Origin: a virus
Length of the DNA stretch: 31,531 nucleotides
IMG/VR virus record: IMGVR_UViG_3300020027_000026
Coordinates: 1 to 31,531 of that record
Direction: 5' to 3' (one strand)
In this document: positions 15,686-21,990 of the stretch, one piece after another
How the letters are laid out: every line of letters starts with the position of its first letter
Position numbering within the stretch: the first letter of the stretch is position 1
The notes under the pieces: generated by a model
What the model was told of the DNA's origin: nothing
What the model saw: only the letters and a program-made list of their open reading frames with translations
The model's database searches: none
Made by a program: the position numbers and the translations under genes

Positions 15686-15841
15686 CTATAAATGCTTAGG
15701 CCAGATTTTACCCTGTGGCAATGGGAGAGGCACAGCAAGGCGCAAATCACCTGCCAGTGCGGTAGCAAGGGCGTAGGCAGAAAACGGCACCTGCGGCACC
15801 CTGTGCAGGCAGGCAGCGATTTGGGCAGGTGTCTGGCTCAT
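15686..15841 (-). CDS. 51-aa hypothetical peptide
   Basis: ATG 15841 overlaps the stop of the zinc-finger-like gene (ATGA) and it ends at TAG 15686, just before the next gene. Ala/Leu/Pro-rich (VPFSAYALATALAGDLRLAV, then a Pro-rich end). Its DNA is more GC-rich than its neighbours. Confidence 0.55.
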   Translation of the reverse strand: MSQTPAQIAACLHRVPQVPFSAYALATALAGDLRLAVPLPLPQGKIWPKHL

Positions 15842-15999
15842 GATCGCGACCGAATCGGCACCGGCGCTTCGGCCAACGCTTCACGTTGCGCGTTACTGTG
15901 CGCTATCTGCGCTTCACATACGCGCCAATGCGAACCTAACAGCGCGTTGTACGTTTTGCCGCAAAAGGGACACAAAGTCGTTTTCACTTGAATGTTCAT
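15838..15999 (-). CDS. 53-aa zinc-finger-like protein
   Basis: ATG 15999 to TGA 15838. It has one finger: CPFCGKTYNALLGSHWRVC, that is C-x2-C-x10-H-x4-C, followed by an Ala/Glu-rich helix. This is a C2HC-type zinc knuckle. Small proteins of this kind often contact nucleic acids or proteins. It lies 35 bases after a 14-bp palindrome. Confidence 0.68.
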   Translation of the reverse strand: MNIQVKTTLCPFCGKTYNALLGSHWRVCEAQIAHSNAQREALAEAPVPIRSRS

Positions 16000-16033
16000 A
16001 GCTTCATTATCGACGCTATCGCCAATAACTTAA

Positions 16034-16047
16034 GTGACGTACGTCAC
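16034..16047. promoter_or_regulatory. 14-bp perfect palindrome, operator-like
   Basis: GTGACGTACGTCAC lies in the short gap between the genes ending at 16051 and starting at 15999. Its half-site GTGACGT recurs in palindromes at 21866-21875 and 21886-21893. A dimeric regulator site is inferred. Confidence 0.5.
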
Positions 16048-16050
16048 AAT

Positions 16051-16323
16051 TTACGTCGGCGCTTTCTCTTTGCCAATAAATACATGCGCCATATGCACAC
16101 CGTCATGACATGAGCCGACGTGATCCATACCCGATGGCACCATGCCGCCAGTTCGCACAACACATAGCCTAACAGTCTGCGACCGTTTCTCTTCTTCGTC
16201 AATCAATATCCATAAACACAGCTGCAGTTTCTGCATACCAACGCGCAAAGGTTTAAAACCAAGCGGAAAACGAAAGTTCTTATCAACATTCGGTTGAATC
16301 GGATATTTAAATACAGTTAGCAC
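16051..16323 (-). CDS. Small phage protein (DUF7352-like)
   Basis: 90 residues from GTG 16323, with AGAGG seven bases upstream. The pattern TVFKYPI, FPLGFKPLRVGMQ, LCLWILID, VVRTGGMVP and GVHMAHVFIG matches a small beta-rich phage family I recall as DUF7352. Function unknown. Confidence 0.7.
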   Translation of the reverse strand: MLTVFKYPIQPNVDKNFRFPLGFKPLRVGMQKLQLCLWILIDEEEKRSQTVRLCVVRTGGMVPSGMDHVGSCHDGVHMAHVFIGKEKAPT

Positions 16324-16324
16324 G

Positions 16325-16621
16325 TTATACCTCTATGTCGTGTCCTGCGTCCCATTGACGAAACCTTTCTACTTTTTCGCAAGCGCGCTTGTCAATAGCT
16401 TCGGTATCAAGTTGCAATTTGTTCGATACAAATTCCATTGCCGCTATTACGTCGGCCATTTCCTCTTGCAAGCGATGACGCAAGTTACTTCCGTCAGGAT
16501 GCAATAAACGATCATCGGTCGTCAGTTGCAATTTCGGATACTGCAACAGCTTGCCCACAATTTGAAGCATCTCGCCAGCTTCTTCAGTTAACTTCGATAG
16601 ACCGTTATTTGTCATAGCCAC
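16325..16621 (-). CDS. MazG-like nucleotide pyrophosphohydrolase
   Basis: 98 residues. GTG 16621 has GGAG at eight bases; ATG 16615 is the alternative. The all-alpha NTP-PPase pattern is clear: LTEEAGEMLQIVGKL (E-E-x-x-E) and, after a loop, LQEEMADVIAAMEFV (E-x-x-D). These enzymes hydrolyse (d)NTPs to monophosphates; phage copies may clean the nucleotide pool or lower alarmones. Metal ligands are intact. Confidence 0.82.
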   Translation of the reverse strand: MAMTNNGLSKLTEEAGEMLQIVGKLLQYPKLQLTTDDRLLHPDGSNLRHRLQEEMADVIAAMEFVSNKLQLDTEAIDKRACEKVERFRQWDAGHDIEV

Positions 16622-16760
16622 GAGTTCTGCTCCATGTGCCTAATTCTTTGTCACGCTTGCGACGACTCTTGTAATGATGACGAATCATGAATAACGCGAC
16701 TACGCCACAAGTACCAATGCCGGCAAGAATGTATCGCCAAAGTTCTATATAATACATCAT
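16605..16760 (-). CDS. 51-aa single-span membrane peptide
   Basis: ATG 16760 overlaps the preceding stop (ATGA), with AGGATG upstream, and the frame ends at TAA 16605 inside the start of the MazG-like gene. A span at about residues 9-25 (YILAGIGTCGVVALFMI) is followed by a very basic cytoplasmic tail (YKSRRKRDK). Confidence 0.68.
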   Translation of the reverse strand: MMYYIELWRYILAGIGTCGVVALFMIRHHYKSRRKRDKELGTWSRTRGYDK

Positions 16761-16945
16761 CTTTCATCCTGAGCTATAATGGCCAATAGTTCATTTGCCT
16801 GTTTAACGGCGAAGCGTTGCCAATAGTCGGTGTTATCTACACCTCCATTATTAGAAATGATAGCTGCAAATAACTGCGCTGCTATCGCTTCACGTTTAGT
16901 CATGAGTGACGCTAGTTTATTTGCATTGTCGGGACCACGCATCAT
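16757..16945 (-). CDS. Hypothetical protein
   Basis: 62 residues, helical (LASLMTKREAIAAQLFAAII, then RFAVKQANELLAIIAQ). Resembles small phage proteins of unknown role that share the form x-Y-W-Q-R-F-A-V-K-Q-A. Four-base overlaps on both sides. Confidence 0.65.
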   Translation of the reverse strand: MMRGPDNANKLASLMTKREAIAAQLFAAIISNNGGVDNTDYWQRFAVKQANELLAIIAQDER

Positions 16946-17304
16946 TTTAAAAATTCTCCCATTTCTTTAAGTTCTTTCAAAAGTTTGTCAGTGCGTTCAA
17001 CTATGCGACTGTCAAAGCATTGTACAGACATTGGATCGGATTGCCACTCCGCATTAATCAAATCGAGTAATTGAATTGCCTCCTGTTTCAATTCAAACGT
17101 TCGTTCAATCTTTTTCACAATAGACAACGCCATTGCTTTCTGCGGCTCGTTCGGTTTCCATACCGGATAAATGCCGTCATCAGGATGTTTAGATTTATTG
17201 TTGCCGCTAACAGTTTGTCCATGCTTTTTACATAGACCATTTGATTCTGCTTTTTTATAACAGCCCATAACAGCGCACCACGGTCGAATTGATTCACGTG
17301 CCAT
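16942..17304 (-). CDS. Hypothetical protein with N-terminal zinc-binding-like motif
   Basis: 120 residues. WCAVMGCYKKAESNGLCKKH gives C-x4-C-x8-C-x3-H, a likely zinc site like those in small HNH-related or recombination-associated proteins. The C-terminal half is helical (IERTFELKQEAIQLLDLINA). It overlaps the preceding gene by 11 bases. Confidence 0.65.
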   Translation of the reverse strand: MARESIRPWCAVMGCYKKAESNGLCKKHGQTVSGNNKSKHPDDGIYPVWKPNEPQKAMALSIVKKIERTFELKQEAIQLLDLINAEWQSDPMSVQCFDSRIVERTDKLLKELKEMGEFLK

Positions 17305-17731
17305 TGCTTTTCTCTTTTGGTACTAACACCGGACCGCTATTCAATTGCATATCCTTGGCAACGTTCTGCTGACCTTCCAACGTTATGCGCATGGTCATGC
17401 TATTCAAGTCCATCAACTGTTCTAGCTTGCTCGACAGCTCTTTATAGAACTTCTGATTGATATGGCCTGTCAACACAGCATGATTGATTTCATTCAACAG
17501 GTGTTTCAAGCCAATTTGATTACGGCACACCATTTGGTAATTGTGCATGGACGCCATTAGCATGTTCTGTGCTTCTGGCAATACATGCGCCAGCTTGAAG
17601 ACATTGACTACAGCTAATTCACCGCCGGGAAGTGTAGCATAGTCTTTCAGGTTGAACGCTACGCAAAATTCGTTGGCATTGTCTGTCGTCAAACCATGCA
17701 TGACAAGAAATTCGTGAGTGAATGAAGTCAT
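17294..17731 (-). CDS. Hypothetical protein
   Basis: 145 residues, mainly helical. Contains LAVVNVFKLAHVLPEAQNML and LSSKLEQLMDLNSMTMRITL. No family recognised. ATG overlaps the stop of the next upstream gene. Confidence 0.65.
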   Translation of the reverse strand: MTSFTHEFLVMHGLTTDNANEFCVAFNLKDYATLPGGELAVVNVFKLAHVLPEAQNMLMASMHNYQMVCRNQIGLKHLLNEINHAVLTGHINQKFYKELSSKLEQLMDLNSMTMRITLEGQQNVAKDMQLNSGPVLVPKEKSNGT

Positions 17732-17901
17732 TTGTTTTCACCTTCTGCTTGTTCAATGCCAGCTTTAATACCAGCGTCATAGCCGCGCATAAATTCGTCT
17801 GCTAACAGACGATCAACCTCGCGTTTCTCTATGTACTCGCCTATACCTTCTTTGCGCATTCCCATGGCAGTCCATTTCAAAACGAGCATATCAATATTCA
17901 T
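17728..17901 (-). CDS. Hypothetical protein
   Basis: 57 residues from ATG 17901, which lies eight bases past the stop of the preceding gene; longer in-frame starts (ATG 17937, ATG 18000) would run deep into that gene. Helical and acidic at the end (EVDRLLADEFMRGYDAGIKA). Confidence 0.58.
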   Translation of the reverse strand: MNIDMLVLKWTAMGMRKEGIGEYIEKREVDRLLADEFMRGYDAGIKAGIEQAEGENK

Positions 17902-17908
17902 ATCGTTC

Positions 17909-18166
17909 TCACAATTTATGCTGACATCCTGTTTCATGTTCAGGCAATCGACACTTACAATCAGGACAAAATAAAGTTTGAAATACAATTGTTGCATCAT
18001 GGTTAGCGAGTTCCCACAATTCAGTAACGCGACAAGGGCCGCACTTTTTCGTCACGAATTGAGGTATTTTCATATCAGCATATAGAACGTTGTGCTCGCA
18101 AGTGCAAGGCATGTTTTTCAACGTAATATACATCTGTTGAGCCGCTATACGTTGTGCTGGCGTCAT
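17909..18166 (-). CDS. Cys-rich zinc-ribbon-like protein
   Basis: 85 residues from ATG 18166 (AGGA nine bases upstream; overlaps the stop of the 21-aa peptide). Helical N-terminus, then CTCEHN, CGPC and CPDCKC pairs with a closing CQH, enough ligands for two zinc ions. Function unknown; possibly a regulator or nucleic-acid-binding protein. Confidence 0.65.
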   Translation of the reverse strand: MTPAQRIAAQQMYITLKNMPCTCEHNVLYADMKIPQFVTKKCGPCRVTELWELANHDATIVFQTLFCPDCKCRLPEHETGCQHKL

Positions 18167-18228
18167 GGCTCGCAATCCTCAAATGGATCATAGTCGTCCT
18201 CAAAGGGATTGACGCTATCCTCTATCAC
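18163..18228 (-). CDS. 21-aa acidic peptide
   Basis: GTG 18228 overlaps the preceding stop (GTGA), AGAGG lies seven bases upstream, and the TGA overlaps the next ATG (ATGA). The sequence is very acidic with a near repeat: SVNPFEDDYDPFEDCE. The exact fit of both junctions and the strong ribosome site argue for translation. Confidence 0.6.
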   Translation of the reverse strand: MIEDSVNPFEDDYDPFEDCEP

Positions 18229-18407
18229 TTCACCACCTCTAAACGTTTCAAGATATTAGCAGCTTCGGATATCATATCCTCTCGGTATGTTAGCAAATCA
18301 ACAAACGCCGCTTGATGCTGCTCGCGCCATGTCGATTTAGATATTCCTTTGTCAAGAATAGAATTGACAATAACACGAGCAATACGTTGCGCTTGTTCTT
18401 TCATCAT
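18225..18407 (-). CDS. Hypothetical helical protein
   Basis: 60 residues; GGAG lies eight bases before ATG 18407, which overlaps the stop of the 29-aa peptide. Contains IARVIVNSILDKGISKSTWR and a helix (YREDMISEAANILKRL). Confidence 0.62.
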   Translation of the reverse strand: MMKEQAQRIARVIVNSILDKGISKSTWREQHQAAFVDLLTYREDMISEAANILKRLEVVK

Positions 18408-18493
18408 TTACGTTTACTCCGCACTAGCGCAACAAACGCTAACACAAGCGCCGTTGTGGAAAGGGTGAGGTTAAGCCATGTCCACCAACTCAT
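18404..18493 (-). CDS. 29-aa single-span membrane peptide
   Basis: ATG 18493 and TGA 18404 both overlap neighbours (ATGA). Residues 6-24 are hydrophobic (WLNLTLSTTALVLAFVALV) and the tail is RSKRK, so the C-terminus is probably cytoplasmic. Position in the coupled chain supports it. Confidence 0.68.
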   Translation of the reverse strand: MSWWTWLNLTLSTTALVLAFVALVRSKRK

Positions 18494-18690
18494 GATGTTT
18501 TCACCAACATGGATTCAAGAACAGCATTGAACGCCTCGCGCGCGCCACAGTGCGAACATATCAGCGTGTTATTATCGAAGCGTGAGATACTAACACCGGG
18601 TTGACCATACTCATTTGTTATTAGCTTCGTACAATCCTTATACGCGCATTTAATAATCGGCGCGTCAATATGTTTACTTTTGTTGCTCAT
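18490..18690 (-). CDS. Small zinc-ribbon-like protein
   Basis: 66 residues with KCAYKDCTKLI (C-x4-C) and ICSHCGAREAF (C-x2-C), a four-Cys zinc-ribbon layout. Overlaps both neighbours by four bases. Confidence 0.68.
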   Translation of the reverse strand: MSNKSKHIDAPIIKCAYKDCTKLITNEYGQPGVSISRFDNNTLICSHCGAREAFNAVLESMLVKTS

Positions 18691-18947
18691 GGTAGTTCCT
18701 CTAATTGAATTTGTGTCAATGCAATGATAGCACGATGTTCGGGTTTAAGCTTTGCTATATCTGAATCTGTTAACGTACGCAACTTTAGATCCGCTGTGAA
18801 CTCTGCGACGTTGCGACAATACAGACATATCGATATGTCACCAGCTCTAGGCGGCGCAGCGTCATTAATCGCACTCGTGGCCGCGTCCATGACCTTGCCA
18901 CACTTCGGACAACTATACGACGCTAGGCGATGTGTTGGTACCGTCAT
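18687..18947 (-). CDS. Small zinc-ribbon-like protein
   Basis: 86 residues with SCPKCGKVMDAAT and ICLYCRNVAEF, two CxxC knuckles separated by PPRAGDIS, and a helical C-terminus. The PRxGDISxCxYC core is one I recall from several phage hypothetical proteins. Confidence 0.7.
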   Translation of the reverse strand: MTVPTHRLASYSCPKCGKVMDAATSAINDAAPPRAGDISICLYCRNVAEFTADLKLRTLTDSDIAKLKPEHRAIIALTQIQLEELP

Positions 18948-19135
18948 TTCATTTCCTCAAGCGTCACAGTCAATAATTCGCCGATTTGCTCTTGATCGAG
19001 AGTTAACATAATGCGCTCAATCATGGTGGCACGCGGGGTTACGACCGTTTCGACCACGCTGTCTAATTGTACATCATGATAGATCATGTCGTCAAGACGT
19101 TTTCGCGCTGCTATGAAGTCGATCACGTTGTTCAT
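18944..19135 (-). CDS. Hypothetical protein
   Basis: 63 residues: MNNVIDFIAARKRLDDMI, then a Thr/Val-rich middle and an acidic helix (ERIMLTLDQEQIGELL). Overlaps both neighbours by ATGA. Confidence 0.6.
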   Translation of the reverse strand: MNNVIDFIAARKRLDDMIYHDVQLDSVVETVVTPRATMIERIMLTLDQEQIGELLTVTLEEMK

Positions 19136-19320
19136 GATTTTTCCTTAACACTATCGACAATAGTTACATAATTAAACATGTTGGCAAATAAGTCTATAAT
19201 AGCAATTCCCTCTGTTCTACCTGTACCAACGTAATCGGAACGCCATGCCGGCACAATTCGTGCTGTCCATTCAACGTCACCAGCTGATACATGCTGCGTT
19301 TCTATATGATAGTTGTTCAT
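19132..19320 (-). CDS. Hypothetical protein
   Basis: 62 residues, beta-rich N-terminus (HIETQHVSAGDVEWTARIVP). ATG overlaps the preceding stop (TAATG). Unrecognised. Confidence 0.58.
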   Translation of the reverse strand: MNNYHIETQHVSAGDVEWTARIVPAWRSDYVGTGRTEGIAIIDLFANMFNYVTIVDSVKEKS

Positions 19321-19457
19321 TAATTGTTTCCTAAGCCAGCACCGATTTCAAATCCATGAATGCGAAGCTTTACATACCAGCGAGCACACTTGAACCAAAA
19401 TAGCCAAGTGTTAACTAGGCAACAGCCGCGCGGTTGATATGCGACATATAGATGCAT
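19320..19457 (-). CDS. 45-aa hypothetical peptide
   Basis: ATG 19457 lies one base past the preceding stop and the TAA overlaps the next ATG. Aromatic and Cys-rich (GCCLVNTWLFWFKCARWYVK); it may associate with the membrane. The ribosome site is weak, so coupling is likely. Confidence 0.52.
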   Translation of the reverse strand: MHLYVAYQPRGCCLVNTWLFWFKCARWYVKLRIHGFEIGAGLGNN

Positions 19458-19458
19458 G

Positions 19459-19665
19459 TTAATTGCTCGGTCCATGAATGGCGTTAAATTCGTTGCGCAC
19501 AATGTCAAGCGCTTTATCAGTGTCTTCGTTCTCAAGCAATGTCTTGAGTTCACCTATCATGCGCTCATGCGCGGCATCTTTGCGACGGTAATCGATAACC
19601 AAGTGCTTCAATTCATCGATTGACTGTTTCATCACCAGTGCGATTGCTTTCTGTGCGTTTGCCAT
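19459..19665 (-). CDS. Hypothetical helical protein
   Basis: 68 residues; GGAG upstream of ATG 19665. Helical throughout (MKQSIDELKHLVIDYRRKDA, then ERMIGELKTLLENEDTDKAL). First gene after the promoter at 19700-19728. Confidence 0.65.
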   Translation of the reverse strand: MANAQKAIALVMKQSIDELKHLVIDYRRKDAAHERMIGELKTLLENEDTDKALDIVRNEFNAIHGPSN

Positions 19666-19699
19666 CTCGTGTCACTCCGTTGTTTCAATACCTGCCTGT

Positions 19700-19728
19700 A
19701 ATATACTACCTATAACGGCATACGTCAA
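19700..19728 (-). promoter_or_regulatory. Sigma70-like promoter
   Basis: Minus-strand TTGACG (19728-19723), 17-bp spacer, TATATT (19705-19700). The expected start at about 19693 gives a 28-base leader for the gene at 19665. Confidence 0.72.
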
Positions 19729-19747
19729 TACATCTTTAGGAACTGCG

Positions 19748-19918
19748 TCACAAATCGAAAGGCTTAATACATGGCTTCAAACCAAACAGGAGACATCCTC
19801 TAAGATAAATGCGATACACATATATAACAGCGATCAATAGCAGGATGATAGGCGTAGTCAACCAATCCCATACAACGCCGTTGCGAATCTTCCAGAGTTC
19901 CCATTGATCGCGGTTCAT
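19748..19918 (-). CDS. 56-aa single-span membrane protein
   Basis: ATG 19918 to TGA 19748; AGAG is eight bases upstream. Trp-rich N-terminus (MNRDQWELWKIRNGVVWDWL), one span (TTPIILLLIAVIYVYRIYL) and a basic C-terminal stretch. Confidence 0.62.
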   Translation of the reverse strand: MNRDQWELWKIRNGVVWDWLTTPIILLLIAVIYVYRIYLRGCLLFGLKPCIKPFDL

Positions 19919-19945
19919 AGATTATACTCTAAGTCACACCTTAAA

Positions 19946-20260
19946 CTACAAACAACAGCAAGGCATAGATTGACATTCTAAACAACTAACAACCTGTCGC
20001 TTACTACGTCTATCAGCCAATTCGCTAATGTCATCATCCAGTATCATGAGATTAATAGGTTCGCTAATCGGTTCCTGCATCATGTCGCGTATGTCATGGC
20101 TACCGCCAATCTCGCTACGTCGATTGAAATCCTTGTCTAACGCTTTCTCAGCACGTCGACAAGCCGCGCGTGCCTTATCCCATGCACGGGTAGCCCTCAA
20201 TAGCTTATCCTCTGCGCGCGTCAGCTTGTCACGTAGTTTAACGTACTGTTCAAGCTTCAT
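19946..20260 (-). CDS. Coiled-coil protein with Cys-rich tail
   Basis: 104 residues. Residues 5-50 form a basic coiled coil (LRDKLTRAEDKLLRATRAWD), then an acidic loop, and the end has CLECQSMPCCCL. The ATG overlaps the stop of the 42-aa gene. Function unknown. Confidence 0.65.
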   Translation of the reverse strand: MKLEQYVKLRDKLTRAEDKLLRATRAWDKARAACRRAEKALDKDFNRRSEIGGSHDIRDMMQEPISEPINLMILDDDISELADRRSKRQVVSCLECQSMPCCCL

Positions 20261-20385
20261 GGCCGATTCCCCTTGTCGTATTCCATGTAATTGTCACCAA
20301 CGAACGACGGCCATTGACCGTTAGGACGCCAGCGACTAATCCACAGCTCTAAGCCATAACTCCATCGGTAAATAGGTTTGCACAT
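20257..20385 (-). CDS. 42-aa Trp-rich peptide
   Basis: ATG 20385 follows GGAG at nine bases; TGA overlaps the next ATG. Aromatic (PIYRWSYGLELWISRWRPNG), polar overall. First gene after the promoter at 20433-20461. Confidence 0.65.
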   Translation of the reverse strand: MCKPIYRWSYGLELWISRWRPNGQWPSFVGDNYMEYDKGNRP

Positions 20386-20432
20386 TATGTTAACTCCGCA
20401 TTATGTTAACTTTACGTCAGATAGAGTCTTGA

Positions 20433-20461
20433 ATATAACAGCATGCGCCGTCACTTGTCAA
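20433..20461 (-). promoter_or_regulatory. Sigma70-like promoter
   Basis: Minus-strand TTGACA (20461-20456), 17-bp spacer, TTATAT (20438-20433); TATATT with an 18-bp spacer is the alternative register. It overlaps the stop of the gene at 20451-20639. Confidence 0.72.
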
Positions 20462-20639
20462 GAGGTTGTTTCATTGCTTCATCAAACTTGGCCGTTTTCT
20501 TACAGCGATTACACGTCACTTTAAAAGGATCATGTGTACTCCATATAGGATCACTTTTGTATTTTGATCGTTCCATATCACAAGCTGGATTACGTTGGCA
20601 TGCGTCGCCATGCAAATGACACACATAACGCCTACTCAT
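20451..20639 (-). CDS. Small Cys/His-rich protein
   Basis: 62 residues with CHLHGDAC, a further Cys, and VTCNRCKKT; a zinc-binding fold is likely. ATG overlaps the preceding stop. Confidence 0.6.
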   Translation of the reverse strand: MSRRYVCHLHGDACQRNPACDMERSKYKSDPIWSTHDPFKVTCNRCKKTAKFDEAMKQPLDK

Positions 20640-20959
20640 TCCCCTTCCCCCTTCTCTACAATAAGCACCTTTGACAGTGCGTTGTTAAAAATATGCTGTA
20701 ACCTATAAATCTGTCTTTCTCTGTCATTCGTCTTAAGCCCGGTCAATTGTTTGGCCAGCTTCAGGCAATTAACGCCGCGCGAGACGCGCATGCCTGACAT
20801 TTCCAGCTTCAAGCCGCTAATTAGCACCTTGATCCGATAGGCTTCAATCGCCTGCGGACCTTCGACGCTGCGCAGCTGGCCCTTATCATTCGTGACAACA
20901 TTGTGAGTTGCAAGCGCCGCTACAGCAGCATCAAACACTTTTGGGGATTTAATCGTCAT
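20636..20959 (-). CDS. Hypothetical protein
   Basis: 107 residues from ATG 20959 (GGAG eight bases upstream); a longer in-frame start at 21004 would lie inside the promoter. Helical with a basic middle (VSRGVNCLKLAKQLTGLKTN). First gene after the promoter at 20992-21021, so probably early. Confidence 0.65.
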   Translation of the reverse strand: MTIKSPKVFDAAVAALATHNVVTNDKGQLRSVEGPQAIEAYRIKVLISGLKLEMSGMRVSRGVNCLKLAKQLTGLKTNDRERQIYRLQHIFNNALSKVLIVEKGEGE

Positions 20960-20991
20960 GTAACTTTCTCCGATTCGTTTACTGAGTACAT

Positions 20992-21021
20992 AGTATAGCG
21001 GCACATCACGTCAGAAGTAAA
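20992..21021 (-). promoter_or_regulatory. Promoter of the TTTACT family
   Basis: Minus-strand TTTACT (21021-21016), 18-bp spacer, TATACT (20997-20992). The flanking CTTTACTTC and the GCCG just before the -10 are shared with the promoters at 21643 and 23094. Confidence 0.65.
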
Positions 21022-21089
21022 GCTTTATTTTAAATTCTTTTTATAACGGCGATTTAACATAAGATGACGTTATGTCGCATTGCCGTGCG

Positions 21090-21173
21090 TTATGTCAACA
21101 TCAGGAGAAAGGTTGCGACCCCGGCCGCGACCGCAAGCCATTCGAGCGGGCACCGCGTTATGTATTTATTCAT
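21090..21173 (-). CDS. 27-aa membrane peptide
   Basis: ATG 21173 lies five bases after the preceding stop; TAA at 21090. MNKYITRCPLEWLAVAAG followed by a hydrophobic end (VATFLLMLT): one short span. No clear ribosome site, so expression would depend on coupling. Confidence 0.5.
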   Translation of the reverse strand: MNKYITRCPLEWLAVAAGVATFLLMLT

Positions 21174-21178
21174 GACGT

Positions 21179-21364
21179 TCATTTATACTCTAGGGCAAGT
21201 TCAAACACTTCATCAGGAATATCATCGCCGACATAGAGGTTAAGTTCACAAGCTGCTGACTCAGCCAACATGGTGTAATTGATCTCGCCCGTCTGCCGAT
21301 CACGGCAACCCTCGGCGAGACACTTCATAGTGTTGCGAACTTGTTTGATGTTTAACTTATTCAT
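21179..21364 (-). CDS. Hypothetical protein
   Basis: 61 residues: MNKLNIKQVRNTMKCLAEGC, then an acidic C-terminal half (DDIPDEVFELALEYK). ATG overlaps the preceding stop. Confidence 0.6.
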   Translation of the reverse strand: MNKLNIKQVRNTMKCLAEGCRDRQTGEINYTMLAESAACELNLYVGDDIPDEVFELALEYK

Positions 21365-21606
21365 GACTTGTGCACCACATAGCTATAAGGCGAAACAATC
21401 TTAGCGGCCGACATAATAGCGGCTTTGCGTTTTGAATGCGCCAGCGTCCTGCCGTCCACCGTAATGATCAACCAGACGTTATGCTTGTTATGCACGACGT
21501 AAGCGAAGGTGTAAGCGCCATCGTGCCCACAGTGTTCAATCGCGATGCGGTTTGCCACGTAACGGTTTGGGATCAACTCCGCTGCGACTTCTACTAACTT
21601 GTTCAT
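21361..21606 (-). CDS. Hypothetical protein, first gene of the leftward early block
   Basis: 81 residues; AGAGG lies eight bases before ATG 21606. Alpha/beta (VEVAAELIPNRYVANRIAIE, then NVWLIITVDGRTLAH). Driven by the promoter at 21643-21671. Being first after the divergent control region suggests very early expression. Confidence 0.65.
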   Translation of the reverse strand: MNKLVEVAAELIPNRYVANRIAIEHCGHDGAYTFAYVVHNKHNVWLIITVDGRTLAHSKRKAAIMSAAKIVSPYSYVVHKS

Positions 21607-21642
21607 GATCGTTTCCTCTCGTGTTTCCGTTCCAGTGAATTA

Positions 21643-21671
21643 AGTATCGGCTTATAACAGCGAGAAGTAAA
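21643..21671 (-). promoter_or_regulatory. Promoter of the TTTACT family
   Basis: Minus-strand TTTACT (21671-21666), 17-bp spacer, GATACT (21648-21643). The spacer holds GTTATAAG, also found in the rightward helicase promoter. Confidence 0.65.
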
Positions 21672-21792
21672 GTGTTAGTTGTGTGATGAACGTCACAAAA
21701 CGTCAGTAATAGCCCCAAATCATTGATTTTCCTAAAGTATATTAATATTAGGTCGGATTATATTGCTAAGTGCTTGATTCTTCTCTCTTATC

Positions 21793-21824
21793 TATAATAA
21801 TATAATAAATATAATAATATAATA
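21793..21824. repeat. 15-bp direct repeat, AT-only
   Basis: TATAATAATATAATA occurs at 21793-21807 and again at 21810-21824, two bases apart. It offers many possible -10 elements and easy strand opening. Confidence 0.8.
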
Positions 21825-21840
21825 GTAGGAGAACAGAGGT

Positions 21841-21879
21841 ATGTATTTATTAATGACGTTTATAAGTGACGTCACATAG
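21841..21879 (+). CDS. 12-codon leader ORF (uncertain)
   Basis: ATG 21841 with AGGAG nine bases upstream and TAG at 21877-21879, encoding MYLLMTFISDVT. A good ribosome site on so short a frame suggests a leader peptide or chance. The stretch ATGTATTTATTnATGACGTT is repeated at 21160-21180. Confidence 0.3.
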   Translation: MYLLMTFISDVT

Positions 21880-21893
21880 CGTTAATGACGTCA
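21866..21893. promoter_or_regulatory. Two TGACGTCA palindromes, operator-like
   Basis: GTGACGTCAC (21866-21875) and TGACGTCA (21886-21893) are perfect palindromes whose centres are 19 bases apart, close to two helical turns, so two regulator dimers could bind the same DNA face. Confidence 0.5.
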
Positions 21894-21916
21894 ATATTAG
21901 GCTTTTTTCCCAAAAA

Positions 21917-21990
21917 CCATTATATTATTATATTATCAATGAAATCAACAACTTAGCCATTATATTGCCATTATATTTTGTTATATTTTG
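21917..21990. repeat. Iteron-like AT repeats
   Basis: CCATTATATT at 21917-21926, 21957-21966 and 21968-21977; TTATATTTTG at 21971-21980 and 21981-21990, followed by another TTATAT. Confidence 0.75.

Noticed and set aside
15692-15991. 99-codon plus-strand ORF
   Set aside because: Opposite to the coupled leftward chain; the minus strand holds two ORFs with exact ATGA junctions and a zinc knuckle in the same place.
17902-18000. N-terminal extension of the gene at 17728-17901
   Set aside because: The extension would overlap most of the Cys-rich gene in another frame and no ribosome site supports the upstream ATGs.
21793-21990. CRISPR array or IS terminal repeats in the AT-rich repeats
   Set aside because: Repeats are short and nearly contiguous with no unique spacers, and there is no transposase or cas gene.
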